The notes: a model not told the origin generated them from the letters alone. 64,000 nt of DNA from Lachnospiraceae bacterium (GCA_030524525.1 JAUNGI010000006.1:1-64000); one strand, 5' to 3'. Numbered from the stretch's first letter, positions 36,527 to 45,177 are shown. Translations and numbers: made by a program.

Positions 36527-37185
36527 TGATATTTATACCCCACGCTCCATACGGTCACGATCTTCTGCGGATGCTTCGGGTCGGCCTCGATCTTTTGACG
36601 CAGCCATTGGATGTGGACGGTCAGCGTCTGCGGCTCGGAAAAGCTGTCGCTGCCCCAGACCTGCCGAAAGAGAAATTCCTTGCTCAGGGCGCGGCCCCGG
36701 TTTTCCATCAGGAGCCAGAGCAGATCAAATTCCTTGGCGGTCAGGTCGAGGGGGCTTCCGTCCTTGGTGACCGTGCGTGCGGATCGGCTGATGCAAAGAC
36801 CGCCGTCCGTAAGCTCCCGGGCGCAGCGCCGCCGCAGGATGCCGCCGATCTTTGCCAGCATAATGTCGATGTCGTACGGCTTTTCGATATAATCGTCCGC
36901 GCCGGAGAGCAGTCCGTTCAGCTTATCCTCCTTCTCCGCCTTGGCGCTGACGATCAGAACCGGCGTGTTTCCCTGCTCGCGTATTTTTTGCAGCACGGAA
37001 AAGCCGTCCGCGCCGGGCAGGCAGATATCGAGCACGACCAGCTTTGGCTCCTGCGTCTCGAAAAGGCGCAGCGCCTCTTCGCCCGAGCCTGCCACCGATA
37101 CCGTATAGTTTTCCGCCCGCAGGAAGTCGCGGAGCAGAGCCGCCAGCTCCTTTTCGTCTTCAACAATTAAAATATCCATTCCCAA
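36523..37185 (-). CDS. OmpR-family response regulator
   Basis: 220 residues. The receiver domain has the acidic pair VEDEK, the phospho-acceptor Asp in LVVLDICLPGADGF (about residue 53), and K in EKPYDIDIM. The C-terminal winged helix ends VTVWSVGYKYQ. A start two codons later (MDILIVEDEK) is equally plausible. It lies 7 bp after the ABC ATPase and should regulate the adjacent transporter genes. Confidence 0.93.
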   Translation of the reverse strand: MGMDILIVEDEKELAALLRDFLRAENYTVSVAGSGEEALRLFETQEPKLVVLDICLPGADGFSVLQKIREQGNTPVLIVSAKAEKEDKLNGLLSGADDYIEKPYDIDIMLAKIGGILRRRCARELTDGGLCISRSARTVTKDGSPLDLTAKEFDLLWLLMENRGRALSKEFLFRQVWGSDSFSEPQTLTVHIQWLRQKIEADPKHPQKIVTVWSVGYKYQ

Positions 37186-37192
37186 AAGTCCT

Positions 37193-37960
37193 TTACCAGC
37201 CCATCTCCGTCAGCCAGCCGCTCAGGGCACGTTCCCGTTCGCGGGTCCGGGTGGGAGAGGGGAATTTGTCTAAAGTATACTCGCCCTGAATATTCCCGTC
37301 AACCAGATACAGGATTCGGGAGCATTGAGCCGCCACCTTCACGTCGTGGGTCACGAGCAGAACGGTGGTTCCCTCCCTGTTGAGCCGGGTCAGCTCCGTC
37401 ATTACTCCGTCGGAGGCGGTGCGGTTCAGGGCGCCGGTGGGCTCGTCGGCAAAGATCATTTGGGGACGGTTGACGACGCTGCGGCAGATGCAGGCGCGCT
37501 GGAGCTGTCCGCCGGACACCTCGTTGATGTCGTTGTCCGCGATCTCCAAAATGCCCAGCTTTTTCATCAGCTCCCTTGCCCTGCGGACGGTTTCCCGGCG
37601 GCTTTCCCGGAGCTTTCCGGATTGGCAGGCGGGCAGGATGACGTTGTCCAGCACCGAGAGATTTTTCAGCATGTACATCTGCTGGAAGATAAAGCCCATT
37701 TCGTTCAGGCGCAGCTCCGCCAGCTCGCTTTCGGAGCACTCGCTCAGGTTTTTCCCGCAGAAGACCACCTCCCCGGCGGTGATGCGGTCCATTCCGGAAA
37801 CCGCGTAGAGCAGCGTGGATTTTCCGGAGCCGGAGGGCCCCATCACGGCGATCATTTCGCCCTCGGAGACCGTGAAATCCACGTTCCGCAGCACGTTGTT
37901 CTGCTGCTTGTTGACGATGTAGGTTTTGCAGAGACTTTTGACGGTTAATATGGTTTTCAT
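37193..37960 (-). CDS. ABC ATPase of the MacB/LolD class
   Basis: 255 residues. The Walker A loop is GPSGSGKSTLL (about residue 40), the signature is EVSGGQLQRACICR, and Walker B is MIFADEPTGALN. This class pairs with FtsX-type permeases such as the one encoded at 39628-41982. The start at 37960 (MKTILTVKSL) is chosen because AAAGGA lies upstream at workable spacing; a longer form is possible. The IS110 element sits directly upstream, so transcription from the permease side may be blocked and expression may depend on a promoter near the insertion. Confidence 0.9.
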   Translation of the reverse strand: MKTILTVKSLCKTYIVNKQQNNVLRNVDFTVSEGEMIAVMGPSGSGKSTLLYAVSGMDRITAGEVVFCGKNLSECSESELAELRLNEMGFIFQQMYMLKNLSVLDNVILPACQSGKLRESRRETVRRARELMKKLGILEIADNDINEVSGGQLQRACICRSVVNRPQMIFADEPTGALNRTASDGVMTELTRLNREGTTVLLVTHDVKVAAQCSRILYLVDGNIQGEYTLDKFPSPTRTRERERALSGWLTEMGW

Positions 37961-38109
37961 AGATTTTATCATTCCTTTCGCTTCGCTCAAGGCACAAACA
38001 AGTTATGAAAAAAGTTGTGCCCCTCCATTTTTTGATTTATATTCTTATAAGGAATAGCAATACACTACAGAGCACGGAAGGAGGAGTGGCGAATTTTTTT
38101 CGACCCCGC

Positions 38110-38250
38110 ATAGATATATGTGCCGTCATCCTTTCAAGCACAAACAAGTGGGACTTTGAGCCCGGACTCTTATCATTGGTAATAAACCATGTTTATTCAG
38201 TCGCAGGATGACAGTCACTGTTGCTATTCCTTTGTTATTAAGGTGGTGAT
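38110..38250 (+). ncRNA. candidate bridge RNA in the IS110 left end
   Basis: IS110 elements of the IS621 kind encode a structured bridge RNA in the noncoding DNA before the transposase. Here GTCATCC (38125-38131) pairs with GGATGAC (38206-38212), closing a domain that contains a GGT-AATAA-ACC hairpin (around 38178-38189) and two more internal loops. The place and general form fit. The target-binding loops have not been assigned. Confidence 0.5.
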
Positions 38251-38254
38251 ACTT

Positions 38255-39526
38255 ATGATGAAGTTAAAATACTCCATCTGCTGTGGACTTGACGTCCACA
38301 AAAATGTTATCGTTGCAACCATCGTAATCACTAACAAGGATGGAATATCCGAATACAAACAAAAATCCTTTTCAACCATCAACTCGGATATTCAAAGGTT
38401 TCACAACTGGCTTATCGAGAATAATTGTTATCATGTCTGCATGGAATCCACTGGTAAGTATTGGATTCCTATTTTTAATTATCTCGAAAATGATATTGAT
38501 GTGTGCCTTACTCACCCTAAATACGTCAAGGCTATCAAAGGTAAGAAGACCGACAAAAAGGATTCCAAATGGATTGCCGACCTCTACAAATTTGACCTTG
38601 TCAGATGTTCCTTCATTCCACCAAAAGATTTCCGACAGCTCCGTGAAATTGCAAGATACCGTTTTAAGCTGGTCTGCATGAAATCTTCAGAAAAGAACCG
38701 CATCCAGAACTGCATGACCGTTTCTAATGTGGGCATTGCCAGTGTATTGTCCGACCCTTTCGGTAAGACAGCAACGGAAATCATGTCTTACCTGTTGGAG
38801 CATACTGCTGATTCCATTGACGAAAAGGCTATCCGCAAACTTATTAAAAAGGGAGCTAAAGCCAAGTCTGATGAAATCATCGAAGCTATCAAAGGCTATA
38901 ACATTGAAACAGACCAGGCTAAAAAGTTGGAACTCGCCCGCGGGCATCTGGAATATCTTGACGATATGATCACCCAAACCGAGGTTGAACTCTATGTCCG
39001 CATGAAACCTTATTATGAGTTTGTCAGGTTTGTAAGCACTATGCCCGGTATGACGGAACTGAGTTCTACAATTGTCCTTGCTGAAACCGGCATTGATATG
39101 GACATCTTTGACGATGCGAGACACCTGTGTTCATGGTGTGGTCTTTCGCCTGCGAACAACGAATCCGCCGGGAAGAAAAAGTCTGTCCGAATTGCCAAAG
39201 CAGGCGATTACCTGAAACCAATGATGGTACAGTGTGCCCTTGCCGCAATCAAGAATAAAAAGCAGCCTTATTTTGCGATCAAATATGGACGAATCAAAAA
39301 ACGCCGAGGTCACAAAAAAGCAATTATTGCAATTGCAAGAATGATGATGGTCTGTATTTACCACATGGTATCAGAAAAGAAACCCTTTAGCCCTACTGAC
39401 TACGAGGAATTGATGGATCCTCGAAACCATGCAGAGCGAGTGATTCTGAATGAAAACAATGTTTTTGCTTACCTTGAAAGCCTTGGTTACGATAGTTCTA
39501 AGTTAGTGAAACGCAACGATAATTAA
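38255..39526 (+). CDS. IS110-family transposase (DEDD recombinase)
   Basis: 423 residues. The N-terminal RuvC-like DEDD domain has CGLDVHKNVI (Asp10 or 11), the Glu of VCMESTGKYW, and KTDKKDSKWIADL for the last two acidic residues. The C-terminal part has the transposase-20 domain with SWCGLSPANNESAGKKKS, which includes the serine used in recombination. The reading frame is intact, so the element may be active. Starts at 38255 or 38258; GGTGGTGA precedes both. Confidence 0.95.
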   Translation: MMKLKYSICCGLDVHKNVIVATIVITNKDGISEYKQKSFSTINSDIQRFHNWLIENNCYHVCMESTGKYWIPIFNYLENDIDVCLTHPKYVKAIKGKKTDKKDSKWIADLYKFDLVRCSFIPPKDFRQLREIARYRFKLVCMKSSEKNRIQNCMTVSNVGIASVLSDPFGKTATEIMSYLLEHTADSIDEKAIRKLIKKGAKAKSDEIIEAIKGYNIETDQAKKLELARGHLEYLDDMITQTEVELYVRMKPYYEFVRFVSTMPGMTELSSTIVLAETGIDMDIFDDARHLCSWCGLSPANNESAGKKKSVRIAKAGDYLKPMMVQCALAAIKNKKQPYFAIKYGRIKKRRGHKKAIIAIARMMMVCIYHMVSEKKPFSPTDYEELMDPRNHAERVILNENNVFAYLESLGYDSSKLVKRNDN

Positions 39527-39627
39527 CTCTTTTTTGTTTTCTACTCTTGTGAAACTGGGGTTTTTACGAACCCTTATATAAGTGCGTCCAAAAATCTACT
39601 TTATTTTTCACTCTTACCTCCATAGGT

Positions 39628-41982
39628 TTATTCCATGCCGGAGCATTTTGACGCGGGGATCTTCCGCAGGCTTCCGGCGGAGCAGACTGCGGCGAAAAAG
39701 GTGGCGGTCAGCAGGAGCAGAGGATAGCAAACGAAAACCTCCAGCGGGCGGACGGTAAAGTTGATGCTGTAGGCTCCCATCATCCGAAAGATCGGCTGGA
39801 TCAGCAGCTTGGACAGGGGCGTTGAGAGCAGAATGCCCGTCAGCACCGAAAGCAGCAGGACAATGCCGATCCGCAGCGCCTGCCAGAGCATCAGCGAGCG
39901 GTTCCGGAAGCCGAGCGCCTTCAGCAGGGCGATCTCGGTGGTTTCTTTGGTCAGAAAGCTTTTTATGATCAGCGTTGCCACCAGCATGTTGACGCACAGC
40001 ACGATGCCGAGAAGCAGGTTTTTTACGTCCTCCAGCTGCCCCGCGATGTCGCCGATCATATGGTCGATATATCCGCCGGCGGTGTAAACGTCGTCTTCCG
40101 GATAAAGCCGGGCAAGCAGCTCCAGCCGTCGGCTGCACTCTGCCTTGTCGGGCGCGTCGGCGTAGGCGATCTGGAGACCGAAATTGCCGCTGGCATAGGC
40201 ATAGTCCAACGGTTCGTCCGGATGGAAGCGGATGCCCTCGCCCAGGTTGTTCATCGACTGATACAGCGCGGTGACCGTAAAGGTCTTGGTTTCGGAGCCG
40301 AGGTTGATGCGCACGTCGTCCCCCACGCCCGCTCCGATCCGATCGGCGACGATATGGGAAAGGGCGACCTCTCCGCTGCTTTGGGGCGCGCTGCCTTCGA
40401 TGTAAACGTATTCCTCCGCCGACACCTCGCCCAGCCCCTGAAGGGCGAGGGAGGAGGTCTTTTTGTCGCCGTGGGAAATGAACATGCGGAACAGGACTTC
40501 CTGAAATACCCTTGCGTCAATATCCTGCTCCGAAAGCCGGTTTCGCAGCTCCGCCTGTTTTTCTTCCATGAGCGCCCGGTTGTCCTGACTGGGGGAAAGG
40601 AGCAGCTCCTGAGAAATTACCGCGTCGCAGGGCGCCATGCCGAACAGCGTGACCAGCCGATCGGAGCGCAGCGTATTGATCGTATTGACCGGAAGAAGGA
40701 TCAGCAGAATTCCAAGCGTAAAGATCACGAGCATGGAGACGTAACGCTTTGCCCCGCTGAAAATATCGTTGAGTGAAAGGAAGGGGATCAGCGGCAGCCG
40801 GCTCCGGTTCAGGCGGATCGGGCTCTTATGGGAGTAGCGTTCGCCGGTCTCTCCGCTGCGGATGGCGTCCAACGGCGAAAAGCGTTTGATCCTTCTTGTA
40901 CAGAGGTAGCAGAAGCATATGACCAGCGCCGCCGTCAGGACCGCCGCGCATACGTTCAGCAGCCAGAGCTTCTCCTTGGGCAGCACCATGTTCCGCGATA
41001 CGTTCCGGATCAGCAGCGAGGTAAACGGGAAGCTGAGGGCGAGACCTACGCAAGAGCCGAGTGCCGAGATCGTCAGATATTTGACGATATAGAGCCTCCG
41101 GATGGCGGAGATCGGAATGCCGATCGCCTTCATCACGCCGATCTCCCGGAACTCCTCCTGCATCGTAAATTGGATCGTAAAGCGGAGAATGACCATGGAA
41201 ATAACGATCAGACACAGGCTCGCCACAAGCATAACGGCGGCCGTCATGGTATCCATAAAATACATCTGCTTCACGGTGGCGCGATCGAAAAAAAACAGGC
41301 TGTTCAGCTCGCAGTCCATCATCTTGCTTTGGAACTCCGGGTCGTCGGTGTTGACGAGCAGGGACAGCTGCGGATTGGACGTCTCGCTCCGTAAGGAACG
41401 AAAATCGTTTTCACTGATCAAAAAGCGGGTCGTGCCGACCGTTGCGGCGCCGAACAGGGCGTCTTTGGTAAAGCCCTTCACGGTGAAGGCGCGGGTCTCG
41501 CCGCCCAGCGTCAGGATCAGTTCGGCGCCCGGATAAAACTGCTCCGGATAACTGTTCCAGAGATAGGCGGTCACATAGAGCTCGCCGTCGTTGATCGTGA
41601 GGAGCTCGTTGTCGGTCTCGTCAAAGATCCGGGTCCCGCCAAGCGTGGAAATGCAGACGGTTTGGTTGTATTCCAGAGGCTTCCGATTTACCTGAATGTC
41701 CTTGCAGTCGATCTGAAGCAGAGTTGCCGTTTTATACTCGTAATCGTTTTTTGCGGCAAGGGCGTCAAAGCGCTTTAAGGCGTCGTCGTCCGTATTGGAG
41801 AGCAGGACAAAGTAGTCCGGCACCTCCGCCTTTTCCAGATAGCGGTTCAGAGCCGTGGAAACGGTCAGGATGTTGTTGACGCTGCCGGAGAGAAATGTGG
41901 CTGCCATGATGATGAACAGCAGCAGGATCAGATTGGTCGTCCTTTTTCGCCGCAGGTCTTTTTTTAGTATTCGCAGAAACAT
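39628..41982 (-). CDS. FtsX-family ABC transporter permease
   Basis: 784 residues with the MacB-like plan duplicated. A first membrane helix at residues 17-38 is followed by an extracellular domain of about 200 residues, three helices (about 255-365), a further helix near 425, a second extracellular domain and three final helices. FtsX-type coupling regions lie at EEFREIGVMKAIGIPISAI and TTEIALLKALGFRNRSL. It probably works with the ATPase beyond the IS110 element to move a peptide, lipid or antibiotic. The stop lies about 100 bp from the transposase gene. Confidence 0.9.
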   Translation of the reverse strand: MFLRILKKDLRRKRTTNLILLLFIIMAATFLSGSVNNILTVSTALNRYLEKAEVPDYFVLLSNTDDDALKRFDALAAKNDYEYKTATLLQIDCKDIQVNRKPLEYNQTVCISTLGGTRIFDETDNELLTINDGELYVTAYLWNSYPEQFYPGAELILTLGGETRAFTVKGFTKDALFGAATVGTTRFLISENDFRSLRSETSNPQLSLLVNTDDPEFQSKMMDCELNSLFFFDRATVKQMYFMDTMTAAVMLVASLCLIVISMVILRFTIQFTMQEEFREIGVMKAIGIPISAIRRLYIVKYLTISALGSCVGLALSFPFTSLLIRNVSRNMVLPKEKLWLLNVCAAVLTAALVICFCYLCTRRIKRFSPLDAIRSGETGERYSHKSPIRLNRSRLPLIPFLSLNDIFSGAKRYVSMLVIFTLGILLILLPVNTINTLRSDRLVTLFGMAPCDAVISQELLLSPSQDNRALMEEKQAELRNRLSEQDIDARVFQEVLFRMFISHGDKKTSSLALQGLGEVSAEEYVYIEGSAPQSSGEVALSHIVADRIGAGVGDDVRINLGSETKTFTVTALYQSMNNLGEGIRFHPDEPLDYAYASGNFGLQIAYADAPDKAECSRRLELLARLYPEDDVYTAGGYIDHMIGDIAGQLEDVKNLLLGIVLCVNMLVATLIIKSFLTKETTEIALLKALGFRNRSLMLWQALRIGIVLLLSVLTGILLSTPLSKLLIQPIFRMMGAYSINFTVRPLEVFVCYPLLLLTATFFAAVCSAGSLRKIPASKCSGME

Positions 41983-42063
41983 GGGGAACCTTCCTTTCCA
42001 AAGAGTGACCCAAGTATAGCAGGGGAGGTATTAAATAATCCTTAAATTTTCATGAAAAGTCGG

Positions 42064-42092
42064 TTGAAGGGAAAGAAAAGCTGTGTTAAACT
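42064..42092 (+). promoter_or_regulatory. sigma-A promoter of the glycosylase gene
   Basis: TTGAAG (42064-42069) and TAAACT (42087-42092) with a 17-bp spacer. The permease gene starts in the opposite direction 80 bp away, so the region 41983-42122 is divergent. Confidence 0.7.
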
Positions 42093-42122
42093 ATCCCCAA
42101 AGACAGAGCAAGGGAGGCGCTT

Positions 42123-42632
42123 ATGGAATACGAAACCGTCCGGCACGAATTTCCGCCGATCTATGACGCGCGTTCCGAGATCCTGATTCTCGGTTCCCTT
42201 CCCTCGGTGAAGTCCAGAGAGCAGCGGTTCTATTACGGGCATCCGCAGAACCGTTTCTGGAAGGTGCTGGCGCTTGTGACGGAGCAGCCGGCGCCGGAGA
42301 CGATCGAAGAAAAAAAGGCGTTTCTGCTGCGGAATCGTATTGCGGTTTGGGACGTGATTGCCCGGTGCGACATCGTCGGCTCCAGCGACAGCTCCATAAA
42401 AAACGTGGTCCCCAACGACGTCCGGAAGCTGCTGAACGAAGCGCCCGTCCGGCGGATCTACGCAAACGGCGGCAAGGCGTACGAGCTGTATAGGAAATAT
42501 GTCTATTCGGTCTGCGGGAGGGAGGCGGTGAAGCTGCCCTCCACGAGCCCGGCGAACGCGGCGTTTTCGACGGAAAGGCTGTATGAAAGCTGGAAGCGGA
42601 TCCTCCGGACGGAGGCACAAATACATACATGA
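42123..42632 (+). CDS. uracil-DNA-glycosylase superfamily, deoxyinosine/hypoxanthine type
   Basis: 169 residues. The catalytic region is ILILGSLPSVKSREQRFYYG followed by HPQNRFWKVLA, and the second motif is LPSTSPANAAF. This matches the DNA-deoxyinosine glycosylase (UDG family 6) that excises hypoxanthine from deaminated adenine. It stands alone under its own promoter. The start follows GGGAGGCGCTT. Confidence 0.85.
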   Translation: MEYETVRHEFPPIYDARSEILILGSLPSVKSREQRFYYGHPQNRFWKVLALVTEQPAPETIEEKKAFLLRNRIAVWDVIARCDIVGSSDSSIKNVVPNDVRKLLNEAPVRRIYANGGKAYELYRKYVYSVCGREAVKLPSTSPANAAFSTERLYESWKRILRTEAQIHT

Positions 42633-42791
42633 TGCATGTCGGTGGAGGTAAGAGGGAAAAATCAGGCCGATGCGCTGATTTTCCCCCTCGGCGGTTTGCG
42701 GCGGAGCACAAGCCGCCGGTGATCGCAGCCGAAAATTTGAGATTTTCGGCGCGGCGCTTCGCGGGAACACGCTCCGCTATTGGAGGTAAAC
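42633..42791. other. noncoding region with two strong inverted repeats
   Basis: GGCGGTTTG and CAAGCCGCC (about 42690-42718) form one stem, and GCCGAAAAT-TTGAG-ATTTTCGGC (about 42729-42751) forms a second. A palindromic GC-rich tail runs to a ribosome site for the next gene. No T-tracts occur, so they are not typical terminators. They may mark a degenerate member of the dispersed repeats found elsewhere in the window. Confidence 0.45.
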
Positions 42792-43289
42792 ATGGCAAAA
42801 AAGGAAAAGAAAGCGAAAAAAACAAACAAGCCGGTCTGCTCAAAGTGCGGCGCACCCATCATGCTGCTGGCGGCGGACGAGTTCAAGTACGGCTGTCCCA
42901 TCCGCGCCTGCGCGCAGTGTCGGCAGCGCTATCTGGATCGGGGCTGGCATGAGATCGCGGTGGAGGGCTACCGGGAGTCGGACGTGTCCACAAAAAGCAA
43001 CGCGAAGCAGACGCTGGGGCTGGGGCTGGCAACGCTTGGACTGATCGCGGCGAACGTGTTCAGCATTGCGGTGCTGCACCTGATCGTTTATATGCTGATC
43101 TTCTTGGCGATCGGCGCGGGAATCGGCTTTTTGGTTGCCTTAAAGGATACGTTCGTCTGCGCGACGGGCATGAAAAAAGCCGATCTGGAACAGCTCAAGG
43201 CGGAGTCCGAGCGGCGGCTCAGCAATCCGGAATATGCAAAACAGCTTGCGGAGCTGGGCTATCCGGTACCGTCGCGTTATCTGATTTGA
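42792..43289 (+). CDS. zinc-ribbon membrane protein, unknown
   Basis: 165 residues. A lysine-rich N-terminus is followed by a zinc ribbon, CSKCGAPI (about residues 16-23) and CAQCRQRY (about 37-44), and then two membrane helices at about 75-95 and 95-120. The tail is a charged helix. No function can be assigned. It starts at a TTGGAGGTAAAC site and is followed at 20 bp by the glycosidase gene, so the two may be cotranscribed. Confidence 0.75.
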   Translation: MAKKEKKAKKTNKPVCSKCGAPIMLLAADEFKYGCPIRACAQCRQRYLDRGWHEIAVEGYRESDVSTKSNAKQTLGLGLATLGLIAANVFSIAVLHLIVYMLIFLAIGAGIGFLVALKDTFVCATGMKKADLEQLKAESERRLSNPEYAKQLAELGYPVPSRYLI

Positions 43290-43309
43290 CGCTGACCGTG
43301 GAGGGCGCT

Positions 43310-44302
43310 ATGGAAAACTTTAAGATCAAGGGCTTCAGCTTTGCGTTCGGCACGCGAAGGGGCGAGCTTTCGGGGCGGGAGGCGCGGCATTCGCTTGCGC
43401 TGCTGCGGGAGACCGGGACCGAGTGGATCGCGCTCTGCGTCGATCAGCGGGTCGCCGCAAAAAACAGTTTGGAGATTCGTTATAACTACAACCGCAATGT
43501 GACGGATATTGAGCTGATCGAGTTTATTCGCCATGCGCATGCCGAGGGAATGAAGGTCTGCCTTAAGCCGATGATCAACTGCATGGACGGAAGCTGGCGG
43601 GCGGAGATCAATTTCTGGGACGACGACGGCTCTTGGGCAAAGTGGTTTTATGAGTACGGCGGTTATATTACGCATATGGCGGAGCTGGCGGAATATACGG
43701 GCTGCGAAATGTTCTGCCTTGGCTGCGAGATGCTCGGAACGGAGCGGCAGGAGCGGCGCTGGCGGGAACTGATCGCCGCTGTACGACAGGTGTATCACGG
43801 CGCGGTCACTTATAATACGAACCACGGGCACGAGCTGGACGCCAACTGGTACGACGCTCTGGACTATGTGGGAACAAGCGCGTATTTCCGCATGCACAAG
43901 CAGGGCGAGACAGGGCCGGCGGCGCCGGAAGCGCCGATCATGGATCTGACGCGGGAGGATATGCTTGCCTCGTGGCGCGAGGTGAAGGAGCGGATGCGCG
44001 CGGTCTCCGAAAAATACGGCAAACCCGTGGTCTTTATGGAGATCGGCTGCCGTTCGGCAAGGGGAACGGCATGTCAGCCGTGGGATTTCCAAATGCGCCA
44101 TCTGCCGTACGACGAGGACGAGCAGGCGCTGTTTTACGATACCTGCATGGAAGTGTTTGAGAACACGGACTTTTTCCTCGGCTTTTTCTGGTGGGACTGG
44201 TCGGCGCATGTCAGCGAGGAGCGGCTGAGAACGGGCGATACCGGCTTTTCCGTTTACGGGAAAAAAGCCGCCGAGGTGCTGAAAAAATATTACCGGCGGT
44301 GA
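43310..44302 (+). CDS. GH113-like glycoside hydrolase
   Basis: 330 residues forming a TIM barrel of the GH113 beta-mannanase type. The acid/base Glu lies in FCLGCEMLGT (about residue 141), and the nucleophile Glu in VVFMEIGCRSARG (about residue 244). NTNHGHE and the aromatic FFWWDWS line the site. No signal peptide is present, so it should act on oligosaccharides imported into the cytoplasm. It lacks adjacent sugar-transporter genes, and the substrate is inferred from family only. Confidence 0.8.
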   Translation: MENFKIKGFSFAFGTRRGELSGREARHSLALLRETGTEWIALCVDQRVAAKNSLEIRYNYNRNVTDIELIEFIRHAHAEGMKVCLKPMINCMDGSWRAEINFWDDDGSWAKWFYEYGGYITHMAELAEYTGCEMFCLGCEMLGTERQERRWRELIAAVRQVYHGAVTYNTNHGHELDANWYDALDYVGTSAYFRMHKQGETGPAAPEAPIMDLTREDMLASWREVKERMRAVSEKYGKPVVFMEIGCRSARGTACQPWDFQMRHLPYDEDEQALFYDTCMEVFENTDFFLGFFWWDWSAHVSEERLRTGDTGFSVYGKKAAEVLKKYYRR

Positions 44303-44362
44303 GCGTGCAAACAGGGAGAAAAAAACGGCTGTTTTTTGTGCAAGATTGCATTCTTCGGGCGC

Positions 44363-44391
44363 TTGACAAAAAACGGAAAAAGGAATAAACT
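44363..44391 (+). promoter_or_regulatory. sigma-A promoter of the wall-protein/subtilase unit
   Basis: TTGACA (44363-44368) and TAAACT (44386-44391) have a 17-bp spacer. The transcript should start near 44398, and a hairpin begins about 8 nt later. Confidence 0.8.
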
Positions 44392-44405
44392 GAGAGGGGC
44401 TTAAC

Positions 44406-44446
44406 AAAGACGTTAGGGATGTTTTCCCTACGTCTTTTCCTTTTTT
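44406..44446 (+). terminator. hairpin with T-tract in the 5' leader (attenuator or short sRNA end)
   Basis: AAAGACG-TTAGGGA (44406-44419) pairs with TCCCTA-CGTCTTT (44425-44437), followed by a pyrimidine run ending in six T. It lies between the promoter and the wall-protein gene. It has the form of an intrinsic terminator, but the upstream leader is too short for an obvious antiterminator. Confidence 0.6.
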
Positions 44447-44487
44447 ATGGGAAAAGCTTCGCGAAAAATAAAATAAGGAGAGAACGC

Positions 44488-45165
44488 ATGAAGAGAATTG
44501 GTGTTGTAATTCTGACGGTCTGCATCGCCGCAATGATGATGACGACCGCATTTGCAGAGACACTCACCGAAGAAGTCTGGCTGGATGCGTCCGGAGACAC
44601 GGATGTAAACGGCACGCTGACGGCTACGGTAGAGACGAATGCAAACACAACCGACGGCTTGATCACGGTTTCCTATGATGCAGACAAGCTTTCCATCACG
44701 GAAGACGACGTTGAAAAATCCGACGGTATCGTAATGTGGGCGGTAAACGTTGTAACGCCCGGTACGTTAAAAATCAGCTTCATTGCAGAGGAACCTACCG
44801 AGTCGGGAACGCTGTTTTCGCTGAATTTTACGGCAAAGGCGTCCGTTTCGGAGGATGAGCTTGCCGAGCTGCTCGATATGAGCGGCGAGTATGTGAATAC
44901 GACCGGCGGCGAGGCGGCGTTTGTGAAAAAGCAGCAGGAAGCGGATCCTACGCCGAGCCTTACTCCGGAACCGAGCGCAACCGTAACGCCCAGCCCGGAA
45001 CCCACTTCGGCAGCTACGCCTACGCCCGCTCCGACCGAAAAGCCGGACGACGGAAAGAACCCGACAACGGGGGATACGTTCCGTTGGGGCATCATCCTGA
45101 CCGTAGCCGTTTGCGGCGCGGCAGTGGCAGGCGCAACATATTATCAGAAGAAAGTAAAGAGATAG
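44488..45165 (+). CDS. cohesin-like surface protein with NPTTGD wall-sorting signal
   Basis: 225 residues. A signal peptide (MKRIGVVILTVCIAAMMMTT) ends near AFA-ET. Residues 25-145 resemble a cohesin domain, with TDGLITVSYDADKLSI and KISFIAEEPTESGTLFSLNF. A Thr/Pro/Glu linker (about 150-190) leads to NPTTGD, one membrane helix and KKVKR, a sorting signal of the kind used by class B or D-like sortases in Clostridia. It is followed 12 bp later by a large protease, which may be displayed or handled together with it. Confidence 0.85.
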   Translation: MKRIGVVILTVCIAAMMMTTAFAETLTEEVWLDASGDTDVNGTLTATVETNANTTDGLITVSYDADKLSITEDDVEKSDGIVMWAVNVVTPGTLKISFIAEEPTESGTLFSLNFTAKASVSEDELAELLDMSGEYVNTTGGEAAFVKKQQEADPTPSLTPEPSATVTPSPEPTSAATPTPAPTEKPDDGKNPTTGDTFRWGIILTVAVCGAAVAGATYYQKKVKR

Positions 45166-45177
45166 GAGGAAGACAAG

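Larger units (their letters stand above)
38005..39620 (+). mobile_element. IS110-family insertion sequence
   Basis: The element carries one transposase gene and is visibly AT-richer than the flanks. It has inserted between the ATPase and the permease of a minus-strand ABC operon. The borders are estimates: IS110 elements leave no long terminal repeats or target duplications to mark them. A 12-bp direct repeat, GCACAAACAAGT, occurs at 37992-38003 and 38138-38149 near the left side. The region from the transposase stop at 39526 to about 39620 is the right noncoding end. Confidence 0.75.
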
